DNA from: Pseudobacteriovorax sp.
GTDB taxonomy: Bacteria > Bdellovibrionota_B > Oligoflexia > Oligoflexales > Oligoflexaceae
Length of the DNA stretch: 64,000 bases
Direction: 5' to 3'
Assembly (NCBI GenBank): GCA_013215145.1
Contig: JABSRP010000019.1
Span: forward strand, 102,221-166,220
The notes beneath the pieces were generated by a model. It was not told the origin of the DNA. It ran no database searches and was given only the letters and a program-made list of their open reading frames with translations. The first letter of the stretch is position 1, and every line of letters starts with the position of its first letter. This document shows, one piece after another, positions 47,852 to 56,034 of this stretch. The position numbers and the translations under genes are program-made.

Positions 47852-48153
47852 TATATCCCTTCTGAATCATGTTGGCCTTGGATCAGATCCACCTAAGGGT
47901 CAATCTTTGACCAAAGAAGAATATGTTTATGAGAGCTTTTACTAGCAAAGCCAGTCACCTTCTATTGCCTCCAAACTCCTTAATTACCTAAAATTATGAC
48001 GATATTGACCTGTCTCTCGCCAATTTGTTTCGCCAAGGTGAAAAAATGGGAGGCAGGGTGGATGGATTCCTAGTAAATTATGCCATAATGGAATAGTTGT
48101 AGAAATCTGAGATCCGAATTTCCTGATTCGTTTTACCTATCCTTAAAAACTGA
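47852..48153. other. Gene-free debris after the IS256 remnant
   Basis: No complete gene is visible. In another frame a short open stretch reads VGLGSDPPKGQSLTKEE and ends at a TAG. A second short stretch reads LSLANLFRQGEKMGGRVDG. Neither has a start codon or a recognisable family, so they may be fragments of the disrupted gene or chance. Confidence 0.4.
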
Positions 48154-48168
48154 TTGGAAGTATTAAAA

Positions 48169-48825
48169 ATGACACCAGTTGAGATAGCACTTTCTTATTA
48201 CGGCCTAGAAGAAATCAAGGGAGAAGTTGATAACCCCAAAATACTAGACATGGCCAAGAGTCTTGGGCTGAGGTGGTATAAAGATGACGAAACATCGTGG
48301 TGCGGAATCTTTATGGGGTTTATTCATCAGAAATGTGATCTTGAGATTCCGGATAAGCCTCAAGGTGCAAGAAATTGGTTGAAGATTGGAGAAGGAGTTT
48401 CTGAACCCAACCTGGGAGATGTTGTTATTTTTTGGAGGGAGTCATTAAACTCGTGGAAAGGTCATGTTGGACTATTTATATCTTATTCAGAAGATAAAAA
48501 GTACATTAATACGCTTGGTGGAAACCAGAGTAATCGAGTTCAAATTTCTAAGTATAAAGCGGATCAGTTATTAGGGTTTCGCAGAATACCAGCCAAAAAA
48601 TCCAAATATATCCAAGTAAAAGCGGAACAGCTAAACCAAAGAACAGGGCCAGGTAAAAAATTTGATTTGGCTGGAAAACCTCTTGCTAAAGGCGAAATTT
48701 TAACAATTGTTGAGGAAGTTCAAGAGTGGGTTAGGGTTGTCCGAGAGAAAAAAACAGTTTGGGTATCCAAAAAGTATGTAGATAGATTACCTAATCATAA
48801 AATTGAGGGAAATCATGATAAATGA
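48169..48825 (+). CDS. NlpC/P60-like (TIGR02594-type) peptidoglycan endopeptidase with SH3 domain
   Basis: From the ATG at 48169 this gives 218 residues; the TTG at 48154 only adds five. The N-terminal domain has a Cys-His pair placed as in NlpC/P60-like cysteine peptidases: Cys45 in ETSWCGIFMGF and His99 in WKGHVGLFISY, with the GDVVIFWR strand before it. This resembles the TIGR02594 group often found in phage or plasmid lysis genes. The C-terminal 75 residues form a bacterial SH3-like domain (QVKAEQLNQRTGPGKKF, then KGEILTIVEE and VWVSKKYV), which probably binds cell wall. No signal peptide is present. It may be an endolysin-like mobile passenger or part of the accessory region. Confidence 0.75.
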   Translation: MTPVEIALSYYGLEEIKGEVDNPKILDMAKSLGLRWYKDDETSWCGIFMGFIHQKCDLEIPDKPQGARNWLKIGEGVSEPNLGDVVIFWRESLNSWKGHVGLFISYSEDKKYINTLGGNQSNRVQISKYKADQLLGFRRIPAKKSKYIQVKAEQLNQRTGPGKKFDLAGKPLAKGEILTIVEEVQEWVRVVREKKTVWVSKKYVDRLPNHKIEGNHDK

Positions 48826-49086
48826 GATGTTTCGAAAAGCTGAGTCTACTTTTTTAGAGATGGGCTCTCGTAGTTGGGCATCCTACCCCGATACCTTTTC
48901 GTAAAATTTTTTAGTCCGTTGGACTTCACCCCCTTTGTATAGAATGTTTTTTATTTAAGGAGCTGCATTTTGCAAGTAAATAGAGTTACGGATTTAAAGC
49001 CAGATGGTAAAAGCATAGGTACAATCCTTTTGGGACACGCTATGTTTAACAGTATACTGGAGCTATAGATTTGGACCACTAATTAA

Positions 49087-49361
49087 GGCATAATCATCCT
49101 TGGAAATTCCGCTTATGACCTTAATTTTGTAAAGTGGCAGATTGAGACAAAAGTAAGAAAGTTCGCAACAAGGCAGAGCAAGTCCAATAAGAACGGACGA
49201 AGTTGGTCTAAATGGAGCTATCAAGAAATATACGGAAAATGGGGTTTGTACTCAAATTACCGGGTTTCTTATAGCAGTCTAGGCTAATGGAAAGTCACAT
49301 AACCCTTGAGAGTGAGGCTTTATGGTAGCGCCGGATGCGGGAGATCCGCGAGTCCGGTGCG
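49087..49361 (+). mobile_element. Group II intron 3' remnant (maturase tail plus domain V)
   Basis: An open frame with no start codon runs from 49087 to a TAA at 49285-49287. It ends in GRSWSKWSYQEIYGKWGLYS and NYRVSYSSLG, which I recognise as the X/DNA-binding end of group II intron reverse transcriptases. About 40 bases later lies a domain V-like hairpin (49328-49360). This spacing between the ORF stop and domain V is as in group IIC introns. The reverse transcriptase core and 5' RNA domains are absent, so the element cannot splice or move. Confidence 0.55.
49328..49360 (+). ncRNA. Group II intron domain V
   Basis: GCGCCGGA pairs with TCCGGTGC (one G-T wobble), then a single T, then GCGG/CCGC closed by a GAGAT loop, with a 3-base GAG bulge on the 3' side. 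This is the domain V plan, and the CGC at 49329-49331 fits the catalytic triad of class C introns. Confidence 0.65.
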
Positions 49362-49733
49362 AGGGGTATTATAGGGGTACGATCAATAGAGCTGTAAAAC
49401 CAGACTTTGAATCAGCACCCTATTCTGACCCGAGGAAAGTGTTACCTGCACAAAAATCCAAATTTCAAATCTGGCTGTCTATATCTCTTCGAAAAGCTAT
49501 CAAAATCTCAAAGCACCTTCAAAAGGCATCACAGTAGAATATTTGCAGAAATTACTTTAATTAGAATAATATATTCAACGACTTATTGTTGGTTTTGGCC
49601 ACGTATGTGATGCTCGCTCATTTTACCCCTTTTTGTAAGGGATAGATTTAGACGGATTTTTTTATCCTTGGCTGGCAGATGCACCAGAACCTTATTTTTA
49701 ATTACTAAGACGCCGATTTGGCTATATGGCATG
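49362..49733. other. AT-rich gene-free region
   Basis: I see no supportable gene between the intron remnant and the terminator of the giant gene cluster. The frames here lack a family pattern and have weak codon character. Confidence 0.45.
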
Positions 49734-49766
49734 AAAAAGTTCCGACTCTGGGAATAATCGGAACTC
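49734..49766 (-). terminator. Rho-independent terminator of the giant gene cluster
   Basis: Read on the minus strand, AGTTCCGA pairs with TCGGAACT around an 11-base loop and is followed by TTTTTC. It lies about 250 bases past the stop of the 1460-codon ORF. Confidence 0.65.
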
Positions 49767-50012
49767 TCAAACGCCCTAAATTATAGAAATTGATTACTGT
49801 TTAGTGTATCTAAGCCAATAAAAAAAGCCGATTCTTTCCAAATCTGGAACTAAAAAAGCGTAAACTTGGTTATCTTCATTTTTTTCGAAAAATTAATCAG
49901 TCATTTCAAAAATTAAGTTCAATAAAATTACCTTTTTATAAACATGTCACATTCTGCAGCAACGCTACCTTTAGGCCATCCAGTGACCTGCCCAGTCTAC
50001 CAATCAACTTAC

Positions 50013-53000
50013 TTACTCGCTAACCTTAGACATATCTTCTAAAAGAGGTAGCTGTTTTGGGTATCGAGAAATAGCAAAATTAATGAGAGAATACGCACCA
50101 AAATGCTGAAGGCTCAACATCTGAGACTCCTGAGTGACCTTAAAAACTGGCCAGCCATCGGCACCTATTACGATTACTTTGTCTCCATCACCAAGCGGAA
50201 CTTCAGTACCGTCCTCCTCCGCGATTCTTTCGTTTTCCAAAATAGCGTCAGGGTCGTAGATGTACTTCGGCTGCATACCTGTGTAATCTTCATCTAAATG
50301 TTTACGATCTGCTAGAGTCTCATGGAACCAACCATCATAATGGTTGTGACCATCTGGCTGCATACCGTGTGCAGCTTCATGAATGAGTGTTGCTGCAAGG
50401 GACCTAGCTAAGATACCGCCCAGTCTGGGGAAAGTGCTTTCAGGTGGAACCTCTCCATTTAAAGCCATATGGCGGTGTCTAGTGGCTAGGTAATCACCAA
50501 AATCTAAGTCGGTAACTTCCACTACCTCGCCATCTTCCGTTGTTACTATCTTAGTCAGACCTGAGTCTGATCTATTGTTTCCTTTCAGCGTTACATCTGC
50601 CTTACGAATTTGCATAAAGTTGCTAATATTAACTACGAAGTAACGACTCTTACGCCCTATTGCGCTTAGAGTATCCTGACTACTGGATTTTGGATCAACA
50701 TAGTAAGCACCATATGCATTTCCATACACGTTCACTTTAAATTCTTTATGCCAGCCGCTACCATCTTGATTAATTACCAGACCTAAGTCTACAAAATCTT
50801 TTGGTTGTTTCTTACCAGCGAATGAAGATGCTGTACCGCTTTCGAATAGTGCATCTGATTTCTCAAGATCGTCCTCAAAAATTAGCCGAACGTTAAAGTC
50901 TTTTAAACCCGCTCTAGAGCGAATCTTAAAATGCTTCCATAGTAAATCTAAATCTTTCTCCCCAACTACAGCATCAATAACTCTTTCAAAATCACTAGAT
51001 CTTACGACGTATACAAAATGAGGAACGCTAATCGATACCTTGTGACTTTCGAATACTCTTCCATCAGGGCCAACAGAAGACACCCAGATAAAGCTCTTTC
51101 CTCCACGTCGACATTCAATCTCGATTTCTTTTCCTTCAGCATTTCGCTCGTTCTCGCCTTTCCCGACAAAAACATACTCACCTATCGCAGCATCTTTTTG
51201 AGATGGCTTAGTCCAAACAACCTTGGTGCCTTGGGGAGCGTCCGCATTGATCTCAACAGAAAGTATCGTCCTACCAGTTAATGAAGGATTATCTTTTTCA
51301 ATTGTTACATCATTAACAGCATCCAGACTTCCACTAGTTGTATGAAGCAGCGGATCACTGAATATTTCATAGTCACCATAAGAAAAGTTTCTTGCGTTGT
51401 CACTTAAACCCCTATCAGCATCCAGAATCAAGTACTTGCCAACAAGTTCGTCCTTAGTACTTATCCAAATACTCTCTTTTGATCCATCAGGTTTCATATG
51501 CACTGCACTAGCTTCACCGCCATTTGGAGCGAGATGGTCCAATGCATCAGCAGCACTGGTCAATTTCTTTTCTGTTCCTCGAGAGCTAAAATCATTTTCT
51601 TCACTTATCGCTTCACCCAAGGTTGATAAGGACATTTTTCTTGCAACATCTTTGGTAATTAATCCATCTTTCAACATTCGGGTTATAGCTTCCCGTTTCT
51701 GATGAAGCGTATTTCCGGCTTCAAGCCTCTTGGCATACTGAGCCATTCCTGCGGGTTGGAGCCCCATATTTTCTGTTAAAGCCATAGATTCTTGTAATCC
51801 ATTAATAGTGTTAACTTGAGTTTTTGTTAGCCCAGCCATATCCTGAAAGCCCCCAGATGAACTTACAGTTCCGATAATACCATCTAATCCAGATGGACTT
51901 GGGGCATTTGGAGTTTTTAAAAGGTTGACCATGGATGGAGGGAGCTGTGATGGTGTTAGTCCTGCATTTTGCCTAGGTCTTGACCCTAGCAAATCACTAG
52001 ATATGTCATCCAATTGCGGTTCCGGATTTTCCAAAACCCAATCGACAGATCCTTTGTGTTCCTCTAGAGCGTTGCAAGGGTCCTTCAATGCTTGTGCATA
52101 TAGTCCACCTGTTGGCAAGGAAATTCTCATAGGCTCAGAAGGGGACTGCTGAACACCGTAGAAAGTCCTTAAATCATGGGGTTCATCAAAGTCAGTAGAC
52201 TTCATGAAGATGCCTTCCGATATAGGAAAAACTAGTGCGTTTCCAGTTATCGCAACAGGATCGCGTTCTACTAATGATGCAACCGATCGATACTCTTCCC
52301 CATCACGCACTTTATAGCCTTCTAGAATTGTGTAACGCTCATCAGGATCCATAGTTAACCAAATTAGTTTATGGTACCGGTGCGAATGTTCGTTCAGGTG
52401 GTCCTGGAGGTCACGATAGTCTTTTATTAGTTCTTTTCGCAGGTCAGTTTCCTCGTAAGACCTAAGTGGCAAATGAATATGTGCGTTCTGACCACCGGAA
52501 AATCCCGTAGCTGGATCCAAGAGGTCATCTCTACCTACTCTGTCAGTGGCCCATGAATATAAATGTTCACCGCGAAATACCATGGAAATTTGAGCTAGGT
52601 TTATTCTAGAGCCTCTAGGTAGAAACGCTCTAGGAGCTCGCAATCTCAAGTGTTCATAACTGAGTCTCATAGTCGCAACAGGACTACGGTCGTTTACGGT
52701 GAACTTCACACGTAAAGGTACATTTGGTCTGTAGCTATCAATTAGTGTGAAGCTTGCTTCTACGGGAATGTATTTACCGCCTACCTGAACCTCCAGCGAT
52801 AATTTAGAACAAAAATTACGTACCATTATAGACGCAATTTCTTTTTGAAAAATCCTGTCTCGGGCCCCCGGTTTCGCATTAGCGAGTTTTTGCAAGAATT
52901 GCTCGACTGTTGCGCCGCCTTGAGTATCATTCAGCATATGCTGGAACCTAGACCACGTAGCTGGATTAAACACTTCTGCGTCGATAATATTTTCAAAGCT

Positions 53001-54395
53001 GGTCCCAACTAATGCAGCCAAAGGGTTACTGATAACATCACCCTTGGCACTCCCTGGATCATCTTCGCGAAAAGAGTTTTCAATGTCCAATATACGATCA
53101 ACCTCAATTTCAGCTTCCTGCCACTTTATCCCTTGCTCTTTCGCAAGCTTATGAACGAGCGCCCACTTATAGCGTTTATTACTTCGAAAAGTCTCGGGAG
53201 TAATAACACTTTTTTCGATTGGTCTGGATATCGCAATATCTAGGGTGATAGTTCCAGTAATATTCCATAATCTAGTTTTAGACTTTGGTCCTTCTGGAAT
53301 CTCACTGTTTTTGAATGGTTCTTTTCCCATAAGATCATCCAGATTATCAAGCACACGCTTGAAACGTCGCGGCATGTATTTTGAAAGGGTGCTTTGCCAG
53401 CGCTTGATCCTTTCCGGAGTGAAAGGCTTAATGATGAAAGGGACAAATAAGCATTGTCGAACACCACCTAACTCTGTATCGATTCGAAGGTGACGAAGTA
53501 TTTTATAGTAAACAACAGTCAAAGAATGGCCATAGTTAATATTTCTAACGACCTCCGTTACGCCCTCAACAGACTCCGCATTATTAGATTCTTGGATTAC
53601 GCTACTTTTAAGTGTTCTCAGGCTGTCTCCATAGCGCCTAATAGCATCACGTAGTTTTTGCTCCTCTCTAGCGCTTGTCTCCCGACCACCTGACGTTTGT
53701 GCTCGACTTCTTGTTGTCGAACTCCCTCCCGAGCCACCTAAAATTCCCCCGACATTTTTGATAAAGCCACCTAGGCCAAAGCCGCCTGAGCGAGTTTTGG
53801 TTTTGGAGTACGAGCTTCCGCGAGCCCACTCTGAAAACTCGGCCTCAACCGCATCTGAATAATCACGAACGCGATCTAATGAGTCTGCAACAGACTCTTC
53901 TGCTCTAGTATCTTCAGAGCGAGCAGCATCATCCACTCTACCCCAGTCAACTCTGGTAATTCTTCGGGATTCACGCGGTGCTAATGTTAGGGTATGTTCG
54001 ACATCACCTAAGGAATAGCCATTCGACCTATAACGTACTCGCCAATCTAAAATATGCCCCATATAAATGCTCATAGGCTGATTAAGCCTATTGTCAACTT
54101 CCCAATCAATAGGGTTATCATAGCTAGTTTCTCGGCGAGGGTTGGAATAGAATGTAGGATGGACGAAATCCTTCTTTACCAAGTGTTCCAGGTTCACATT
54201 TCCATCCAGTTTCGGCAATCCCCCCTGTATCTCCACTCCATCCAGGTTCTCCAGCGCACCAGTGATAGGTACTAGCTCTACGTTAATATTACCTGATTCT
54301 ATTATCTCAGGTATCGTTTCTAACCTATTGTTTATATTTGTCTTTTTCGGTTTCTCTAATCCCTCCAGGTTCACATTTCCATCCAGTTTCGGCAA
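50013..54395 (-). CDS. Giant modular protein B with zincin-like C-terminus
   Basis: This is a 1460-residue ORF from a TTG at 54395, with no signal peptide or membrane segments. The core (about 82-940) matches the 1537-residue paralog through blocks such as GHILDWRVRYRSNGYSLG, EHTLTLAPR, SAREEQKLRDA, NINYGHSLTVVYYKILRH, SLPTGGLY and SSGGFQDMAGL. The C-terminal 500 residues differ: a beta-rich part, then HEAAH (1339-1343) followed by HNHYDGWFHE, a possible zinc metallopeptidase site. The start is doubtful. The frame is open upstream to 54567, and a 59-codon repeat extends past 54395. A better ATG at 54553 with AAAGG is out of frame by one base at an A8 tract (54523-54530). The 449-residue gene is just upstream. 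I recognise no named family; effector-like. Confidence 0.75.
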   Translation of the reverse strand: MPKLDGNVNLEGLEKPKKTNINNRLETIPEIIESGNINVELVPITGALENLDGVEIQGGLPKLDGNVNLEHLVKKDFVHPTFYSNPRRETSYDNPIDWEVDNRLNQPMSIYMGHILDWRVRYRSNGYSLGDVEHTLTLAPRESRRITRVDWGRVDDAARSEDTRAEESVADSLDRVRDYSDAVEAEFSEWARGSSYSKTKTRSGGFGLGGFIKNVGGILGGSGGSSTTRSRAQTSGGRETSAREEQKLRDAIRRYGDSLRTLKSSVIQESNNAESVEGVTEVVRNINYGHSLTVVYYKILRHLRIDTELGGVRQCLFVPFIIKPFTPERIKRWQSTLSKYMPRRFKRVLDNLDDLMGKEPFKNSEIPEGPKSKTRLWNITGTITLDIAISRPIEKSVITPETFRSNKRYKWALVHKLAKEQGIKWQEAEIEVDRILDIENSFREDDPGSAKGDVISNPLAALVGTSFENIIDAEVFNPATWSRFQHMLNDTQGGATVEQFLQKLANAKPGARDRIFQKEIASIMVRNFCSKLSLEVQVGGKYIPVEASFTLIDSYRPNVPLRVKFTVNDRSPVATMRLSYEHLRLRAPRAFLPRGSRINLAQISMVFRGEHLYSWATDRVGRDDLLDPATGFSGGQNAHIHLPLRSYEETDLRKELIKDYRDLQDHLNEHSHRYHKLIWLTMDPDERYTILEGYKVRDGEEYRSVASLVERDPVAITGNALVFPISEGIFMKSTDFDEPHDLRTFYGVQQSPSEPMRISLPTGGLYAQALKDPCNALEEHKGSVDWVLENPEPQLDDISSDLLGSRPRQNAGLTPSQLPPSMVNLLKTPNAPSPSGLDGIIGTVSSSGGFQDMAGLTKTQVNTINGLQESMALTENMGLQPAGMAQYAKRLEAGNTLHQKREAITRMLKDGLITKDVARKMSLSTLGEAISEENDFSSRGTEKKLTSAADALDHLAPNGGEASAVHMKPDGSKESIWISTKDELVGKYLILDADRGLSDNARNFSYGDYEIFSDPLLHTTSGSLDAVNDVTIEKDNPSLTGRTILSVEINADAPQGTKVVWTKPSQKDAAIGEYVFVGKGENERNAEGKEIEIECRRGGKSFIWVSSVGPDGRVFESHKVSISVPHFVYVVRSSDFERVIDAVVGEKDLDLLWKHFKIRSRAGLKDFNVRLIFEDDLEKSDALFESGTASSFAGKKQPKDFVDLGLVINQDGSGWHKEFKVNVYGNAYGAYYVDPKSSSQDTLSAIGRKSRYFVVNISNFMQIRKADVTLKGNNRSDSGLTKIVTTEDGEVVEVTDLDFGDYLATRHRHMALNGEVPPESTFPRLGGILARSLAATLIHEAAHGMQPDGHNHYDGWFHETLADRKHLDEDYTGMQPKYIYDPDAILENERIAEEDGTEVPLGDGDKVIVIGADGWPVFKVTQESQMLSLQHFGAYSLINFAISRYPKQLPLLEDMSKVSE

Positions 54396-54431
54396 TCCCC
54401 CCTGTATCTCCGCTCCATCCAGGTTCTCCAG
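54188..54431 (-). repeat. Two-copy 177-base tandem repeat at the N-terminus of protein B
   Basis: A 67-base stretch at 54188-54254 recurs at 54365-54431 with one mismatch, offset by 177 bases (59 codons). It encodes LENLDG-EIQGGLPKLDGNV twice. The upstream copy crosses the apparent TTG start, which shows that translation probably starts further upstream. Confidence 0.85.
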
Positions 54432-54522
54432 TATGTCCTTTGGATTTAGCGTACCAGCATTAGTTGCTAGCTCTACGTTATTACCTGATCCTACTATCCC
54501 TGATAGCGTATTTAACCTTTTG

Positions 54523-54530
54523 TTTTTTTT
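54523..54530 (-). repeat. A8 homopolymer tract near the start of protein B
   Basis: On the coding strand there are eight A bases. The ATG at 54553 reads MVKKRKKRKK and then meets TAA. One more A would join it to the open frame of the 1460-codon ORF. Confidence 0.6.
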
Positions 54531-54595
54531 CTCTTTTTTCTCTTTTTTACCATGTCTTACGCCTTTCTATGCTTTGATTTCATGAATGTAATTAA

Positions 54596-55945
54596 TCATT
54601 TTTTATCTATTCTATTAGTAGTATAAGTAATGTATGGTGATTCAACCTGGCGATAAACAGGTGTATTCGCATTTACATACAGTGCATTCACTGCATCGAT
54701 GTCGATGGTACTGTTCGAAGAATCACTCTGAGACTGAGATGGCCAAAAACTATCAGAATGCATCGTTTCTATCGCATTTATAAAGCGGTTTACTTGAGCT
54801 GGGCGATTGTTCTCTATTAGAAACCCATCCAATGCTTGAGGAATACTATAATCAGTACGAGTTTCGTCAACAGGCTGAGGATCAACAGCAGGCCTAGTGG
54901 GTCCCGTCGACTCCGACTCATTGGTTCTGAGGTACGTATACCTATAACCTTCAGGATTAATTTGGGGTTCTGTTACCCTCAGTATAGTTTGAAAGCTTCT
55001 TTCGGAAACGATTCGATGGGGACTGGAAAAGGGGGTGCACGAACTACCAGGGTCATCACTGAAAATATCTGGGTTTTCAAGCAAAGTTTGTTCATCGACA
55101 TCTATGAGGTCAGGGTCCTTCCGATCAATGATTCGAACAAAGCCATTTTCATTATCCAAGTCTTCGAACGAAATCGGCGTTTTGTTTTCACTATAAGGTA
55201 GGTATAAAGTAATTTCACCTCTATTCGTAATAAGTTCATGTTCAGAGACGAAACCAAAATACGAATCCTCGTCATGTAACACCCAAAACCAGCCTTGAGC
55301 TTTATCTGTATCGAGGTAGGTTTCATCTAATTTTCTGCTTAGGGTAAATTTGCCTTTCGGAGTGATTTCTGCATTTTTAAGGTCAAAGTTAGAAAGCTCT
55401 GCCAGTAGATTGGGATCGCTATCAAACTTTCGAACCTGATTGCCTATTTCCTCTTCTTCCTGGACTCCAAAAAATCTCCGAACTGCGTGTTTCTTCATCT
55501 CAGTATCGCAAATATCAAAATATAACTTAGACTTGAAGTCTCGATTTGGAAAACCAATTTCTTGAAAACTACCGCTTCTTAAGAATAAAACAGAACGACG
55601 AATCGAGAAATTTGACTTACTTTGAAGGAAGGTCTTCGCTGGCAACTCGATATTAGTTTTATCATCTCCAAGAGGAACATTATCATAGTACCAAATTTCA
55701 TTTCCATTTTTGTCTATTATATCTAATGAAACATTTGTCGTACTATCTAGACCTTCACGCATCAGAATCTCAATGTTCTGATCTGATGCAAAGTGGTGTC
55801 CCTGGATTGCCAGTGGACGATAGTTTGTACCATTGTCTCCCTGTACTTCCTCTAGCATCATTACTCGAACAGTAAAATCTTTCCTTTGATTTGAACTTAA
55901 ACTGACTTTTTCTTTGTCAAGAATAACGCTTAATTTTTTTGTCAT
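54596..55945 (-). CDS. Protein B N-terminal partner (split block of giant protein A)
   Basis: This 449-residue protein, with no signal peptide, is related over much of its length to residues 160-375 of the 1537-residue paralog. The clearest block is DEQTLLENPDIFSDDPGSSC, then PFSSPHRIVSERSF and TILR, versus DEQTILENPEVFADNPGSSC in the paralog. The N-terminal 130 residues are beta-rich and unlike the paralog. The last 75 residues are a Ser/Gln-rich low-complexity tail. It is followed after 42 bases by the ATG at 54553 of protein B. So what is one gene in protein A is two genes here. Function unknown; probably works with protein B as separate subunits. Confidence 0.75.
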   Translation of the reverse strand: MTKKLSVILDKEKVSLSSNQRKDFTVRVMMLEEVQGDNGTNYRPLAIQGHHFASDQNIEILMREGLDSTTNVSLDIIDKNGNEIWYYDNVPLGDDKTNIELPAKTFLQSKSNFSIRRSVLFLRSGSFQEIGFPNRDFKSKLYFDICDTEMKKHAVRRFFGVQEEEEIGNQVRKFDSDPNLLAELSNFDLKNAEITPKGKFTLSRKLDETYLDTDKAQGWFWVLHDEDSYFGFVSEHELITNRGEITLYLPYSENKTPISFEDLDNENGFVRIIDRKDPDLIDVDEQTLLENPDIFSDDPGSSCTPFSSPHRIVSERSFQTILRVTEPQINPEGYRYTYLRTNESESTGPTRPAVDPQPVDETRTDYSIPQALDGFLIENNRPAQVNRFINAIETMHSDSFWPSQSQSDSSNSTIDIDAVNALYVNANTPVYRQVESPYITYTTNRIDKK

Positions 55946-56034
55946 GATTTATGCCCATATGTTTTTTCGAGTGTTCGAAAATTAAAAATAAAAACCAACT
56001 ACTGACTTTCAAATGTCCTTTAATTTCCTGTTTA

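Noticed and set aside
47852..48096. Short frames reading GSDPPKGQSLTKEEYVYE and LSLANLFRQGEKMGG
   Set aside because: They have no starts and no recognised family; I could not tell gene debris from chance.
48970..49068. A 32-codon ORF from TTG with AAGGAG nine bases upstream
   Set aside because: It has no recognised family, a rare start and lies in decaying DNA. The ribosome site alone is not enough.
49322..49610. Two short ORFs overlapping the intron remnant
   Set aside because: The first reads straight through the domain V hairpin, so it is RNA structure rather than protein; the second has no pattern.
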